A stretch of 64,000 nt of DNA from Stratiolaelaps scimitus (Eukaryota; Arthropoda; Arachnida; Mesostigmata; Laelapidae), in contig JABWDB010000005.1 in NCBI GenBank assembly GCA_019614645.1, positions 16,109,001 through 16,173,000 of the forward strand. The letters are read 5' to 3'. The translations under genes and the position numbers were made by a program. Under the pieces are notes generated by a model, which saw only the letters and a program-made list of their open reading frames with translations, was not told where the DNA came from and did not search any database. Within the stretch, counting starts at the first letter, position 1, and every line of letters begins with the position of its first letter. Of this stretch, positions 37,758-49,673 are shown in pieces.

Positions 37758-40700
37758 ATGCATTTGTGCGCCGTCTGCCGTCGACAAGTCTACCCTACAG
37801 AGCAGCTGAGGGTTCTCGAGCAACGCTACCACAAAGGCTGTTTCCGCTGCAGCTCATGCGGTCTGCTGCTGACTCTACGCACGTACATGTCACGGGAGGG
37901 AGCGCCGTTCTGCAAGGCTCATGCGCCCCCGCTGCGATCGTCGGTGATTGTGGACACACCTATTATGCAGGTATAGCCAAATGTAATGCGTGTGTGGAAA
38001 GCGAGGACACATGGCTTCGTGCTAGGAAGATAATAAATGACATTGACAACTTTGGCGACATCAGGCAAAATCAGAGAGACTAGTTAATGGACAGATGACG
38101 ATTATGATTTTGGGAGGTCTCACGTCCGAGGTCGTAGTAACGAGCAGGCAGGGTGAATGGCGATCCCGTTCGGGGCACGCCGATGACATATCAGGGAATG
38201 AAGGAATGATTGTGTGGTAGACAAATATTAGCGAATTTTTATAATTAATGATTCATGCGAAATCGAACCCATTATTACTATATCTACAGTTATCTAGCTA
38301 GCTCAAACCGCATGTCGTACGGCATATGCTACACAGAACCTTGTGCATATGTGAAATAACAATTGAATGAATGCATTGACTAGGTAATCATTAAATACTG
38401 CGTGATTGCTACATTCACTGAACAAAATACAGAGGACGATTTTCACCCGGTATTCTCATTCATAGATCCAGGTCGGCACCGGTCAGTTGCTTTTTTTACG
38501 AACTTACTGTTGAGTCTCCTGCCAACAACAATATCCTCGTGCAAAAATCGAGTAGTGAAAAGTGTAAAATCGAAAATTCAAACATTCTCTTGCATCCATG
38601 ACTGTTATGTGTGTTCTTCGCCACGTTGACGTAGGTGGCTGCCAAGAGCCAACAGCTCGTCTCACAACATCGCTACCAGAAGGATCTTGATGAAGTCGTT
38701 CGCGGACGCGCCCTCTCGGTGCGTATACTGTTACTGCTGTTGGGAATATGAGCCGCTTCGTTCCAATATGTAGACATACTTCGACGCCGTCAACTCGTGC
38801 ACTTTTTTCTTAGGAATCATTGCTCAATTTTTTTTTTTGATTATTGCATTTCTTACCTTCGATTGTATTTTGAAAGGGCTAAATAGGTTCATTGAGTGAG
38901 GTATATAGTATCTTAGACATTTCCTTCGTGCGATTTTGTTCGATTTACCACACGGTAATCAGAAGAGAGACCTATTCGAACTAAAATTACATGAACGTGT
39001 GTGTTCTATTGACAAACAAAACAAAAAATAGGTGGCTGATGATATGGAGACCATGCGCGTAAAGAAAACAGGAGAGGTCATATCTGACGTTTCGTATACG
39101 GGAACTCTTCGAAGGAAGAAACATATGGAAGAGAAGCGAAAAACTACCGATCTCGTGAAGAGGCAATCGTCGTCCTCGTTCGGTTCGTCAACTCGCGAAT
39201 GCGCTTTGTCTATCGTTATTCTAATAGTTTGTCCCGAGGTGCATTAAATTGATATGGGGCTATTATTTTAATACTGCTCAGCGTGGAGTCGACCTTTTGC
39301 CGAGACCATTCCCAATGGCCCCTAGACGACCAGGCGGTATCAGACGGCCCCAGCGGACGTCGCCAAGCGAAACGTAAAAAAAATCAATGAAATAATATCG
39401 TATAATATAGTAATACTCAACGTTACAAATATATCGAGTTCGGCTCATCGAACAACACATGTGGATATTTGAAAAACACACACTCCGCCATTTATTTATA
39501 ATCTATAGTATTTATTAGAGCGAACCATTTCCAACTGAAGGACACGAGCAGGACTAGGGTTGGCCGCCTCCCGTTAGAGTAAGGCCAACTCAGGTTTACT
39601 TATACATTTTACCTATGTATTCTTGAGTAGATCGCCCACTTCCGCGGGGACGAGATGTGCTCGAATGAATTACGTCTATTGCACTACGGCGATTAACGGC
39701 TGTGTTGGCCGGTTGTATGATTTGTTCATCTGCTTTCTTACAGGAACGACAGCACTTTTGTACAACGCTTTTGACGGACGTCCGGTTACGTTAGGCGCAA
39801 CCGAGTCGAGCCGAGAGGTAGGATCTATTGCGGATTTCGAGCCGTACCACGATGAGGATGACAAGCCCATATACACGTTGACGAAATACGTGTCCGGTTC
39901 TAGTCCTAATCACTGGCAGAACCTAATCTATCACTCGAATGGTAATCATCTATAGTGTAACACTAATCGGTGCACTGTTTGACAGACGCCAAACATGTTC
40001 TCATTGTATGCTTCGACATCGGTCGAATCGTATGGCCACATGGGCCGCCTTGAACATATTAGTTGGTTGGTGCAAAACAACAGCGAACTGCCACAATATT
40101 CTGGATTCGGTCTTCACTGCACTGATCATCAATAAAGTAAAAGCTGTCTTTTAATTCAGGAAAATTAAGTGCTAATATTGTACTACTACTGTTCCATAAT
40201 AGTGACATAACCGTTATTATTATTATTATTATTATTATCATTAAGTCATCGACAGTAACTTTTTTACCTGAACAAACACGAAATTTTGCGTTTATGCGAA
40301 TCGGCATGAACATGTAGGTTCCCATAGACGAGGTGCAAATAGCGTGGACGGCAGTACACCGGAACCTTCGGATGGGTCCTCGCCGTCGGTTTCACGACCT
40401 TCGAGTGTCCCTACGGGACGCGTTTATCGAGCTGTCTACGCGTACGATGCCCACGACCCGGATGAGGTCAGCTTTGACGAAGGCGACCTTCTCATTGGTA
40501 CGTGCCGTTTTATATCCTATAATCCGTTTAATATCCACTGTTTACTGCTGCAAACGCTAACAGAAGCGTAAAGGCATAAGTACTAACCATAAGCACAATT
40601 GACTTGAAAATAGCTACGGGTCTCGAATATAGACCACGATTTAGAACTGGCGGTCGCACCAGTAAGCTGCACGGGCATGACACAGTCCCTGTGATGTTCC

Positions 40701-41144
40701 TCTGGTCAAAATCGACACACGTCTTATTATCATATATTACATTAACAATTTATTCATGTGGAGTCCGACTTCTGCCATTCTTGTTGCTCTGAATGTTATG
40801 ATTGTGTTGTTGTTATGTGTTCGTGTCGTTGTTGTCTTTGTTGTCATCATCGTCATCGTCGTCGTCGTTGTCACCGTCGTGTGTCTATCTGTCTGCCTTT
40901 GGTCACTCTCTGTTCTAACATTTCTTCAGCAGCATAGTGAGGTATGTAATAGATATATGCAAAATTCTCGTGTTCATCTTCACGTGTCCGAGAAACGGAG
41001 ACAGATTCGAGTAGACAATGAGATTAGCGAAATCGAGCGCAAGGGGAGACAAGACGAGGCGAGATTCTCTCTCGGCGAATTTGAGCGCTTTCATAATTTC
41101 ACTTGATTGACTCTCTTCGTCTTATGACGCTGTACTTTATACTA

Positions 41145-41179
<35 letters not shown>

Positions 41180-41410
41180 CATCGATTGTGATTTTACGCG
41201 TTTCGTCATACCATAATAACAGGCTGGTTCGCCAGATACGTGTCCAGCGTGCAGCTCTGTAAAAGCCGTTCCTAATGAACCGTTCTTGTTATGGTGTGCG
41301 TGATAACATGTTTAGGTTGTACAGCGATACGATCCGGATGGACGACGTGCACCGTTCAGCGAACGGGCCGACGGGGGCTGGCGCCTGCGAACTATATCGA
41401 GCCTGTCTAA
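37758..41410 (+). CDS. Lasp: Lasp: LIM and SH3 domain actin-binding protein
   Basis: Cytoskeletal adaptor that binds actin through nebulin repeats and partners through its SH3 domain. Six exons join in phase: 37758-37970, 38635-38718, 39032-39182, 39744-39941, 40318-40497 and 41316-41410. They make 921 nt, 306 aa plus TAA. The LIM domain uses C4, C7, H25, C28, C31, C34, C52 and H55, the full C-x2-C-x17-H-x2-C-x2-C-x2-C-x17-C-x2-H pattern. Two nebulin-like repeats follow (about 65-99 and 100-135; SQHRYQKDLDE, VADDMETMRV, VSYTGTL), then a Ser/Pro-rich linker. The SH3 domain (about 251-306) has AVYAYDAHDPDEVSFDEGD, a GW at the exon 6 start, and LAPANYIEPV. The last exon reads correctly only when it starts at 41316. 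The first exon likely begins at 37699 after atttccag, with a short uORF in the leader. Length is within the family range (about 260-320, excluding longer isoforms). Confidence 0.96.
40760..41175. repeat. Low-complexity tract in the last Lasp intron
   Basis: GTT/GTC-rich sequence at about 40805-40885 and an (AAT)n run at about 41146-41175. The valine/isoleucine-rich ORF on the plus strand here arises from the triplet repeats. Confidence 0.8.
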
Positions 41411-41977
41411 AGGGGAGTACGACTACAAAGCCATGAATGGTGGTGCCTCAGGCTGTGGTTGTCGACAGAAAAACCATGTTATCATTGCATACTATCAATT
41501 ATAAGAATATATAGAATGATATCACGGCTGAAGGGCCACATAGCGTAGCGTGAAAGGTGTGATGCTTATCTGTGTGCTTGTATATAGAAAATTAAGTGTA
41601 CGATTGTCGAGGCTAAGGTTCTGATGAGCCCACCACGGCAACACTCAGACCGATTCCAAGTATTGACGTTGCTGACGCTGTTTGTCTATCAACATACATA
41701 ATCTATTCGTGTCAATTTGTGCACAGCCCCAGATGTGTCTGTAGGAGATCGCTAAAGGGTCTCGTGGGCATTATCATAGCATTATTGACTGGGCGTTTTT
41801 TTGACGCATTAAGCATACACTGACAGATGCAGTTGTTGATTTCATATGTGTTTAGCTGAGCACATGCATTCGAAATACAAGACGACACCAAGAGCGGATT
41901 GCTACCGATGACTGTTATGCTAATTACTATTTCGAAGGTCTGTTCCGCTCGCTCGGGTCGAGGATAAAGGAGGGATT

Positions 41978-41983
41978 AATAAA
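41978..41983 (+). terminator. Candidate poly(A) signal for Lasp
   Basis: AATAAA, 568 nt past the Lasp stop codon. A second hexamer lies near 42066. Distance and orientation fit, but there is no independent support. Confidence 0.3.
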
Positions 41984-44900
41984 AGCGTGTCTTTGTGTTC
42001 CATTCATTAGATGTGTCAATCAACGAATTGAGTTCGTGTACATCGGTGTATGTATCGTGAAAGAAAATAAATATTATAGTTCTGGCAAAAATGATGATGT
42101 TCAATAATAAGAGGAATATACAAATTCAGCTGCCGGTATCCCCATAATTTGTACAGGCGATATTCTCTCAATAACTGCAGTGGTTCGATTTTAGTCTCAC
42201 GAGCGCTTGTTGATAGCACTGGTCGAGCCAGGAGAAATTTTATTTAGTATTATTACGTTGACTAAAGGCAGCGGATTTTTCTCCATATTGGCATTCATCA
42301 CTCATTTTTTTTGTGCGGATCGTAGCTGCAATGCAAACGGCGTCAATTTAAAATACAGCAGGTATCGAGATACAACAGCTGTTCAATATATAAATTAGGT
42401 TTATAGATTGGTTGCCTCTGTCGAAGGCAGAGACCTTCACGTCGGCATTTTGCCTTGAATTCACGGGAGCGCGAGTGAATATCAAGTGCAAGTCAGTCAC
42501 TGGCAAATCGCATCCACGACTGAGCACAATTTGTCATCCAGATGACCCTTGTAGATGTCCTGCCAATCGCGTTGCATTCAATAATCAAAGTGTGTTGTGG
42601 CTATCGGCGATGATAAAAGGCCAGCACTCTTTTCGCGCCGACGACGGCTATTCTCCACCAGGACAAAACGTAGTTCGTCTCTCATAGAACCTATTCTATA
42701 AACGTTTTTTAACCGACGACTGATGCTCAGTCTCGTCTCCCTCAAGTTGACGACGCCAGATCTTCAGCAACACTCGGCAAGTACAACGGGATTTATCCAG
42801 GAAAAGCAGCTATCTGAAAGCCAGCCTGAGTACCTGTCAGCATTTTCGAAGTAGCTTATACCTATATTTCATTCACCTGGCCTTAACCCATTTCCATGCC
42901 GGTGTTGTTGTTCTTTGTGCTCGAAAGCGTTAACCGTCCCTTGTACACAGTTGGCGTTGGCTGCCACTACCGTTCCACATTGGATAAGATACCAAAGGAC
43001 GTTTATTTTATCGAAACAATCATTTCGAACTCAGCACGAATCGAACGCACACCACCAATGGACTGATGCTCGATACTACACGTAGAACTCACACACACCA
43101 ACACACATATGGGAATATAATATCAAACATTAATTAGCCTTCAATGATCATGATTCTACTTGATAATTACTGTCATAATATTTAATAATAATAATATATT
43201 TATTATTACAAGATATACTACCATATATATTTATTTTTTGTGATATATAATGTCAAAGACCGGCACAAACGAATGGATGGCAATAAAAACGAGGACATTA
43301 TTTTTCAACAACGTAGCATCTGTTGCTGCATTATTCATTTATTTATTTTTTCATTTTATTTTCAGTATATACAGTGGTACAGCCATGTGCTAGTTTTTGA
43401 GATAGAACCGCGCTGCGAACTGGACCTGGACCTTTTCCTCTCTTACAGTTTTTGTCTTTTCTTTTCACTATGTATGTATGTGTACGTGTATGCATGTACG
43501 ATGTATGTATATGTATGTATTTATGTATATATATATATATATATATAAATGGTGACCTTGTCACAGAAAAGTTGCGGTTGCAGTAATCATATTCGCCAGC
43601 CGCTCGCAGCACCAGTGGCTGTGGTAACAGCGGAAGCAAGAAGTGGCTTCACTCCACTGGCTGAATGTTTTTTCTTTGTCCCCCGTTTCGTTTTTTAAAA
43701 GAAAAACAGACGTCGGCATTAGCAACTTTTCAAGAAACTGCCGCCGGCCAGCCCGAAACAATCGCTGCCGTCGAAAAAAAACTCTTGAATACTCGAATTC
43801 TGGTTCGTCCAGCCCCCGCCCTCGTCCCGACCAAGCCCTGTCCCGCTGAGCTGCTGGGGAATCATGTCGCTCCCGATTAGCTCCAGCGGCCATCCACCAA
43901 GCGATGCGCGATCCCTCGTAAGTCAGTTGTCACCGCCAGGTCTCCTCTCTCTCTCTCTCTCGCTTAACTCGCACGTGTTTCTGGACGTTATTCGACTCGC
44001 AAAGAAGAGCGACCACCGCTTTACGAATGTCGCCTTCTTGGAACCACCTATGCTTCGCAACTCCCCGCCCCGCGCCCTCCCCGATGTCCGCGTCATCACC
44101 AATTGATTATTCCCACCGATACATTCACGTCTGTTTCTAGTATGTTCTCTTCCTATTTACAATGAATGTTCATTCGTTTTCGCGCGCAGTCAGTCTATCT
44201 TTTATCCTTGTTTTCTAAACCACTCAGCCATCATTATGTCGTGTCTGGATCGATGCGCACACGTCAGGCATGACGCATAGCTTCGGTGCCAATCTTCGTT
44301 GAGAGCTTGGTAAGTGGTCGCGGTCGATTTGACGACACTACCCCAATTTCACCCATCGCCAAATCGATCCAGTCTTGGTGTTCTCGTTGTGGTGCTTCGT
44401 GGAGCCGTGTTGAATATCCCCTTAGCTCGTCTGTACTCTGGCTTTGTTTATTCACTCTTGAAAAAAGCGGAGTGTTTCTTCGACTCGTCTAGAGGCTACA
44501 CCACGTTTTTGCGTTTGCCCGATGCAGACAGGAGCCGAGCATAGACAACTCGACGGGTCACCTTCTTCATAGACATTTCATTTTATCCATTCTTCTCTCG
44601 CTTAGGGCAATTCCTTCAAACGAATGACGTCGCGTTCGCCTCTGATGGAAGCAGCGCCACCGCCGGCAGTCGCAAGTGCCTCCACATCAAGTCCATACTC
44701 GCCTACCGAAGTTCTTCGTCACGCCCCGGGAGATGTTGAATTTTTGATATTTCCAATAATGTTTCTTCGTCTGTGTCTATCAATGTTCATCACCGTCTGA
44801 AACTTATGTAAGTCTATGCACACTTAGACAGACAGGAGTACATAATCACTACCATCGTATACCGAAGATATCGATAAAATATAAATTATAAATTAGACGC

Positions 44901-45748
44901 CCTCCTGATATAACATCTAGAAATAGTCCAAACTCAACCACCATCATATGAACGTCACAATCACAAGCATTCAAAAATCGGCTTCATTCAACCCACCAAT
45001 GTTTCACATCTGGGTGAGCTATGTCTCGTAATCCATTTCATGTTTCGTGTATGTCTGTGTATGTGTTTGTTTCTTTGCATTTTGTTTAAATGAGTCAATT
45101 TATACATAGGCAATAATTACAGAAGCAATCCTCAACAGTCCATCTCGTACCCTTGGGAGCGGCTATCTTTCACAGAGAAATTTCAAGATAGCAGCCTCGT
45201 GCCGTTTTTCAAAATTCTCACAATTTCCAAAACTCTTGACGTAAACTTGACCCAAAAGTCAGCTATAACGCAATCAACAAAGAAATAAATACGTTCAATT
45301 TGAGGTTGTTACGTTGCCAGCTGGCCTAGTTACCCCTTGTTAATCAATCGCATGTTCTGTCCGCGTGCGTACGTGTTCACAATTTTTTCACCGTACAACC
45401 TTTTCATATTCTCGACTTTCGTACAATGTTCTTCGATCGCCGCTTCCATCAGATGGCCGTCTCATCGCTTATTGTACAGCAGTATTTTCATCTTTCTGCT
45501 CGCATAGTGCTAATTACAGGGTTTCAGTCTGCAGAGGGAATGAACGCTTTATCAGGCAGTCCCGGACATCTCCGGACATCCCCTCACACCACCTATTTCT
45601 TGAGCTGGGTAGCCGGTGCTTGTCTAACTGTCTCAACCGCAACTGGTCCTCACTAACCACCCGTCATTAAAACTAGCCTCAGAATTTAGATCAATTGGTG
45701 CTGCCTCTGTTTGCAGTGCACTCAATCTATCGCCAGGTTCTCTATTTT

Positions 45749-45786
<38 letters not shown>

Positions 45787-46152
45787 CGCGTTTCTTCTCC
45801 GAAGACAACTGTGGCTGACCGGTCTCTCACAATCTTTTCTCTCTGGATCTGGTGATCCCTATATGTTTGTTTGTGTGTTCGTCCATGTGTGTGTGTGTCT
45901 TTGTGTCGGTGTGTGTATTTCGTTCTATGTTGTCGTTTCCGCTTAGATTTCTTGATTTCTACAAGTTCGCCTCCCTTCTTTAGCCTATATCATCATTGAA
46001 CACTTGTCGCCGACTTCACTTTGACAGATAGAAGGGTTGTTCCTTATCTCCAAACCGCAATCAACCTTGCTCTTGAGGCCTTGCGTTTCTTTCTCCTCTT
46101 ATTTGTTTCTCTTAAAGAAAAGCTTATATTCAAGGGTGTATGTTGATCAATG
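41984..46152. other. Region between the convergent Lasp and WTAP genes
   Basis: No gene recognised. It includes simple repeats (TA at 43528-43546 and 45751-45784, CT at about 43942-43960) and a CT-rich plus strand from 43.9 to 46.1 kb, which would be a GA-rich 3' UTR of the minus-strand WTAP gene. ORFs around 43560-43900 are open on both strands at once and have no family resemblance, so I do not call them. Confidence 0.4.
45751..45784. repeat. (TA)n microsatellite, about 34 bp
   Basis: Uninterrupted TA run, probably in the 3' flank or 3' UTR of WTAP. Confidence 0.93.
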
Positions 46153-49100
46153 TTATAGGTCGCTATGGCGTTGTGACGTTTCCTCATCGTCATCACCATC
46201 AAAACCTCCGTTCGTGCATATTATCAGCTGTTCCGAACTGCTGTCACCATCGGGATGTCGCGGCGGTGCAGGCATTCGTCGTTTGACGCCCTTTCTTGAC
46301 GCTGCCCGAGCGCCCCGTGGACCTTCGGCGAGGCCGTCTAGACTATCTTCAGCCTGGTCGTCGATACTGGCACTATCCTGGCATTCCGCCGTCCGCTTGA
46401 CGCCTCGCCGGCTTGCCCTCGTCCGCGGTGGACTCGTAATATCACCATCGGCGTTCTTCTCGCTTCCTCCCTCCAGAAGGATATCGTCATCCTGGTCGAC
46501 ATCGTCATCGATGTGTTCCTCGCCCTGCCGCCCATTGACGCCGGCGCCACCTGTCGGCGACGAAGTGTCACCGTTCGTCGGTGACTGCGGACCATGGATG
46601 ATGGCTCGATTCGCTCCCGCAGCAGGACTACGCCGATCTCGTTCGCCGCCGCGTAAACTACTGCTTTCGCAGCCAGCTGGTGACCGAGGTGTCTTGTCCC
46701 GTCGACCAGAGTCGCCACCAAACGTTTCGAGATCGGCACTGCTATTGTTGCTATTTCGGCTGTTGCCACCATCACTACTATTCCCGTTGTGGTTGTTATT
46801 GTTGTTGTTATTCTTGCTGTTGCTGCTGTTGTTGTTATTGTTGCTACTACTGCTGCTGCTGTTCTTCGTTCCCGTCGCCGACCGAACACCGCCTCCGGTT
46901 GAAGAGCCAGTTCTATCCTTCCGGCTTTCATGGAGGCCCTGTCGGGTCTCTGTTGCATCGTGATCCATATTTTCGGGTAATAGCGAATTATCGTCTGAAC
47001 AGTGGCCAGCCTAAAAGGTCATAGGTAGAAAGGAAACGTTTGGCGTAGTGAGTATTTGATTTGCTAATGATTTGTTCATGAGTGCCTTTTTATGAATGAT
47101 ATAATTCTATATCAGTGTTGACGGGCAGAATTCATATCACTTTCGAGCTACAGACAGGGGCGAGCAGTAGTTTGAGTATTCAGCCCTTCATCTTTCATGT
47201 TAAGAAGCAACAGCTAAAATTATCGGTGCGTTAAATGCCACGTCTGCCCTAGAACGACTAATCTGAGCGCCCGATCTGAGGACTATTCACTGATCGTACC
47301 TCAGGTGGCGTTCGAGCCCCGTTATTTCTCGAAGGATGGTCCCGTCTGACCTCATCGGGTTCCAACTGAAACATAACAGAAGGAGGAATTCCCTTTAAAA
47401 GTGGTCTGGTATTGACATTGCCAAGAAATGTTCCGAGTGACAGGAATACCGGTACCCCTTCGTAGACACCGATGTGTAACACAAGGATTACTATTACCGG
47501 CCTCAATGGTATGAGGGCGCTATGCTGTTACTAACAATACGTACCATGAGGCGGCTGTTTACCTCCGAAATTAAATAAAGGACTCTTTGGACTGCTCGCT
47601 CACCTTTGGACTACTCGGAGAATCAACATCCTCTGCGTGGCTTCCTCCGGCAGGACTCTTATGCCCTTTCATCTGACCGGATGGCATTCCTTGTAGGCGC
47701 GCAATCGTCTCCTTGGCTTCCCGTAATTCTTGCTGCAGGAAATAGATCGTGCTTTGCATACCCTCAACCTGCAGAAAGCGGTATTGTCAAAAGGAACATG
47801 CGTTACGAACAGGTCCACAGAGCAAAACGTCCATATAGTTTTCTTATCCACAAATTTTGTGCTCTCCGTAACATTTCCCTTCAGGAGGTGCAATCGTTAA
47901 AATGGGAACGATTCTTGATCAGGCCTGGATCATTTGTCATCGAGATCCCTCAGAAACCTGAGAGGGCCAGAAACGCGTTTTGGCCGCGTTTAACATGAAA
48001 TATGATGGCAAAACAAACAGCTGCTGATTACCTCTTCGTCTAGCTCGAGGAGAAACTCGTCCTGGTCATGTTGACTGTTCTTCATTTCAAGCGCGAAGCT
48101 TCGCTGTAGGGCGAGGTCGCCTTCGAGTTTCGCCAGCCGTCCTGAAGCTACCATTCTTCCCAGCTCCTCATTTTCCTGGTAGAGTAACCGGCACTTCGCC
48201 ATTAACCGTTTGCCCGTGTTCGAGTCTGGGGTGAACTTCCAAGCCGACAACTCGTTTTGTGTCTCATCCAGCTTAGCTTTTGTCTGGTCAAGTTCCTGTC
48301 GCATCTTCTCGAACAACATGTTGACTGCCGGATCTAGAAGGGTTGCCCGGAGCTGAGCGCTGTTCTGTGGTATTTGACGAGCTCGTAGCGATTCAACTTC
48401 GGATTGCAGTTCCTATACCGTTGTCATTCATAGAATACATAGGTTCAAAAGCGATATATGTTATCGAACGTTACTAAACCGATAAGCATGCGTGTCAATG
48501 CGACGTGGACTCGTGCGTAAAAGACGACCAGCTAATCTCTGATGGCCTCCACGGAGAGAGATTCCTACACAAATTTCTATCTGCGGTGACCTGAGTCACG
48601 TAGTAAACGCATGGCACAAGATTGACTAACATATATATTTCACTACAGGTTCATATCTAGATCAAACAAATACTGACTGAAGTTGCTCGTGTGTAAATAA
48701 AAAATAAACGACTTCAAATGAGCAGGCAGGAAGATGAAAAGTACACAGTACTCGAATATACTTCGAACTCTAGCCCTCACTGTCGTTACATGTGTGCACG
48801 CCAGTGACATTTCTAGTAATAATTTCTCGACCGTATATCGAGCCTCGAGTATAGACGATGGCCGCCCACACTCGGCGGTTGTTACCTGCAATTGTTGTTC
48901 CTTAATCGTGAGCTTCATTACAAGCTGGTTCTCTCGACGGGTCACCTCGAGCAGTTGATTCTTGATTCGTTGACGTTCCTCGACAGCGCCACTGGCAGCA
49001 CCTGATGTCTCCAGATAGCGAATGTACTCCTCGCACTCGGCATATCGTAATAAAAGCGTCTCCCGTCCAACGGTTTCCAATTCAGTTTTACTCAGGCGTG

Positions 49101-49673
49101 TCTAAAACAACGGGCGAATCAAATGAACGATGAAATTGTCATCCCAGTAATATTTAACTATCGAACACACATGTCTGAATAAATCATATTAGGTCTGTGT
49201 TGTTGAATCAGAGCATTAACTTGTAACAGTAACCACCGTTACAATTTGAGCAGCATTTCAACCACGATCGCGTATTCGAACTCTTCTATCTTTGTTGCAT
49301 CATTACTCATGTTCAAATAAGCGAAGCTTGCCCCGATATCCGCGTTATAAAGAGCGTGTCTTCTATAATATCATCTACTAGAAACGGATTTAGCCAAGAC
49401 GGCCCCAACATGGGAAAATTGCGATACAGTTTAGCTATTAGCTATATCCAATGCCATTGTAGGGTGAGCGAGACACAGTATGCCAACTAGCTCCGACATT
49501 TCTTGCACGAATGCTATAATCAACGAAGGGCTGGGGGGTCCTTCAGACACCAACAACGAAGTTACTATGCCAACGCATGGACGCTCTTTCTTTCTTTCTC
49601 TCTATGACAGAAATCAACAGAAACTTACCGGTTTTGGTGGCGGCGGTGGTGGTGACTCCGTCCGGCCGACCAT
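46153..49673 (-). CDS. fl(2)d: WTAP / Fl(2)d, regulatory subunit of the m6A writer
   Basis: Nuclear scaffold of the METTL3-METTL14 methyltransferase accessory complex; in Drosophila it also acts in sex-specific splicing. Six minus-strand exons, all phase 0: 49673-49629 (15 codons, poly-Pro), 49101-48886, 48412-48032, 47768-47604, 47365-47300 (22 codons) and 47010-46153 (stop). Total 576 aa. The conserved coiled-coil core is unmistakable: NELSAWKFTPDSNTGKRLMA (around residue 130), LALQRSF, ELDEEVEGMQSTIYFLQQEL across the exon 3/4 junction, and ARRENxLVM-type TRRENQLVMKLTIKEQ in exon 2. The last exon is low complexity: Ser/Asn runs from AAC/AGC triplets, then acidic and Arg/Lys-rich stretches. 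Fly Fl(2)d (about 536 aa) also has a long tail; human WTAP (396) is shorter. The splice of the 66-nt exon is inferred from its acceptor, donor and phase. Confidence 0.95.
46745..46865. repeat. Imperfect (GTT/GCT)n triplet tract inside the WTAP last exon
   Basis: On the coding (minus) strand it is AAC/AGC triplets that encode Asn and Ser runs, so expansion or contraction changes protein length in frame. On the plus strand it creates a long leucine-rich ORF with no biological meaning. Confidence 0.88.

Noticed and set aside
40756..41106. Hydrophobic Val/Ile-rich ORF resembling a membrane protein
   Set aside because: It lies in the last Lasp intron and stems from GTT/GTC repeats.
43020..43075. 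B-box-like GTTCGATTC on the minus strand
   Set aside because: No A box at the right distance and no cloverleaf pairing.
43561..43893. 110-codon minus-strand ORF, with a plus-strand ORF over the same bases
   Set aside because: Both strands are open at once, no family resemblance, and no matching exon. It may be 3' UTR of WTAP.
46037..46963. 308-codon plus-strand ORF with a long leucine run
   Set aside because: It is the antisense of the WTAP last exon. The leucine run comes from AAC/AGC triplets on the coding strand, and it has no family resemblance.
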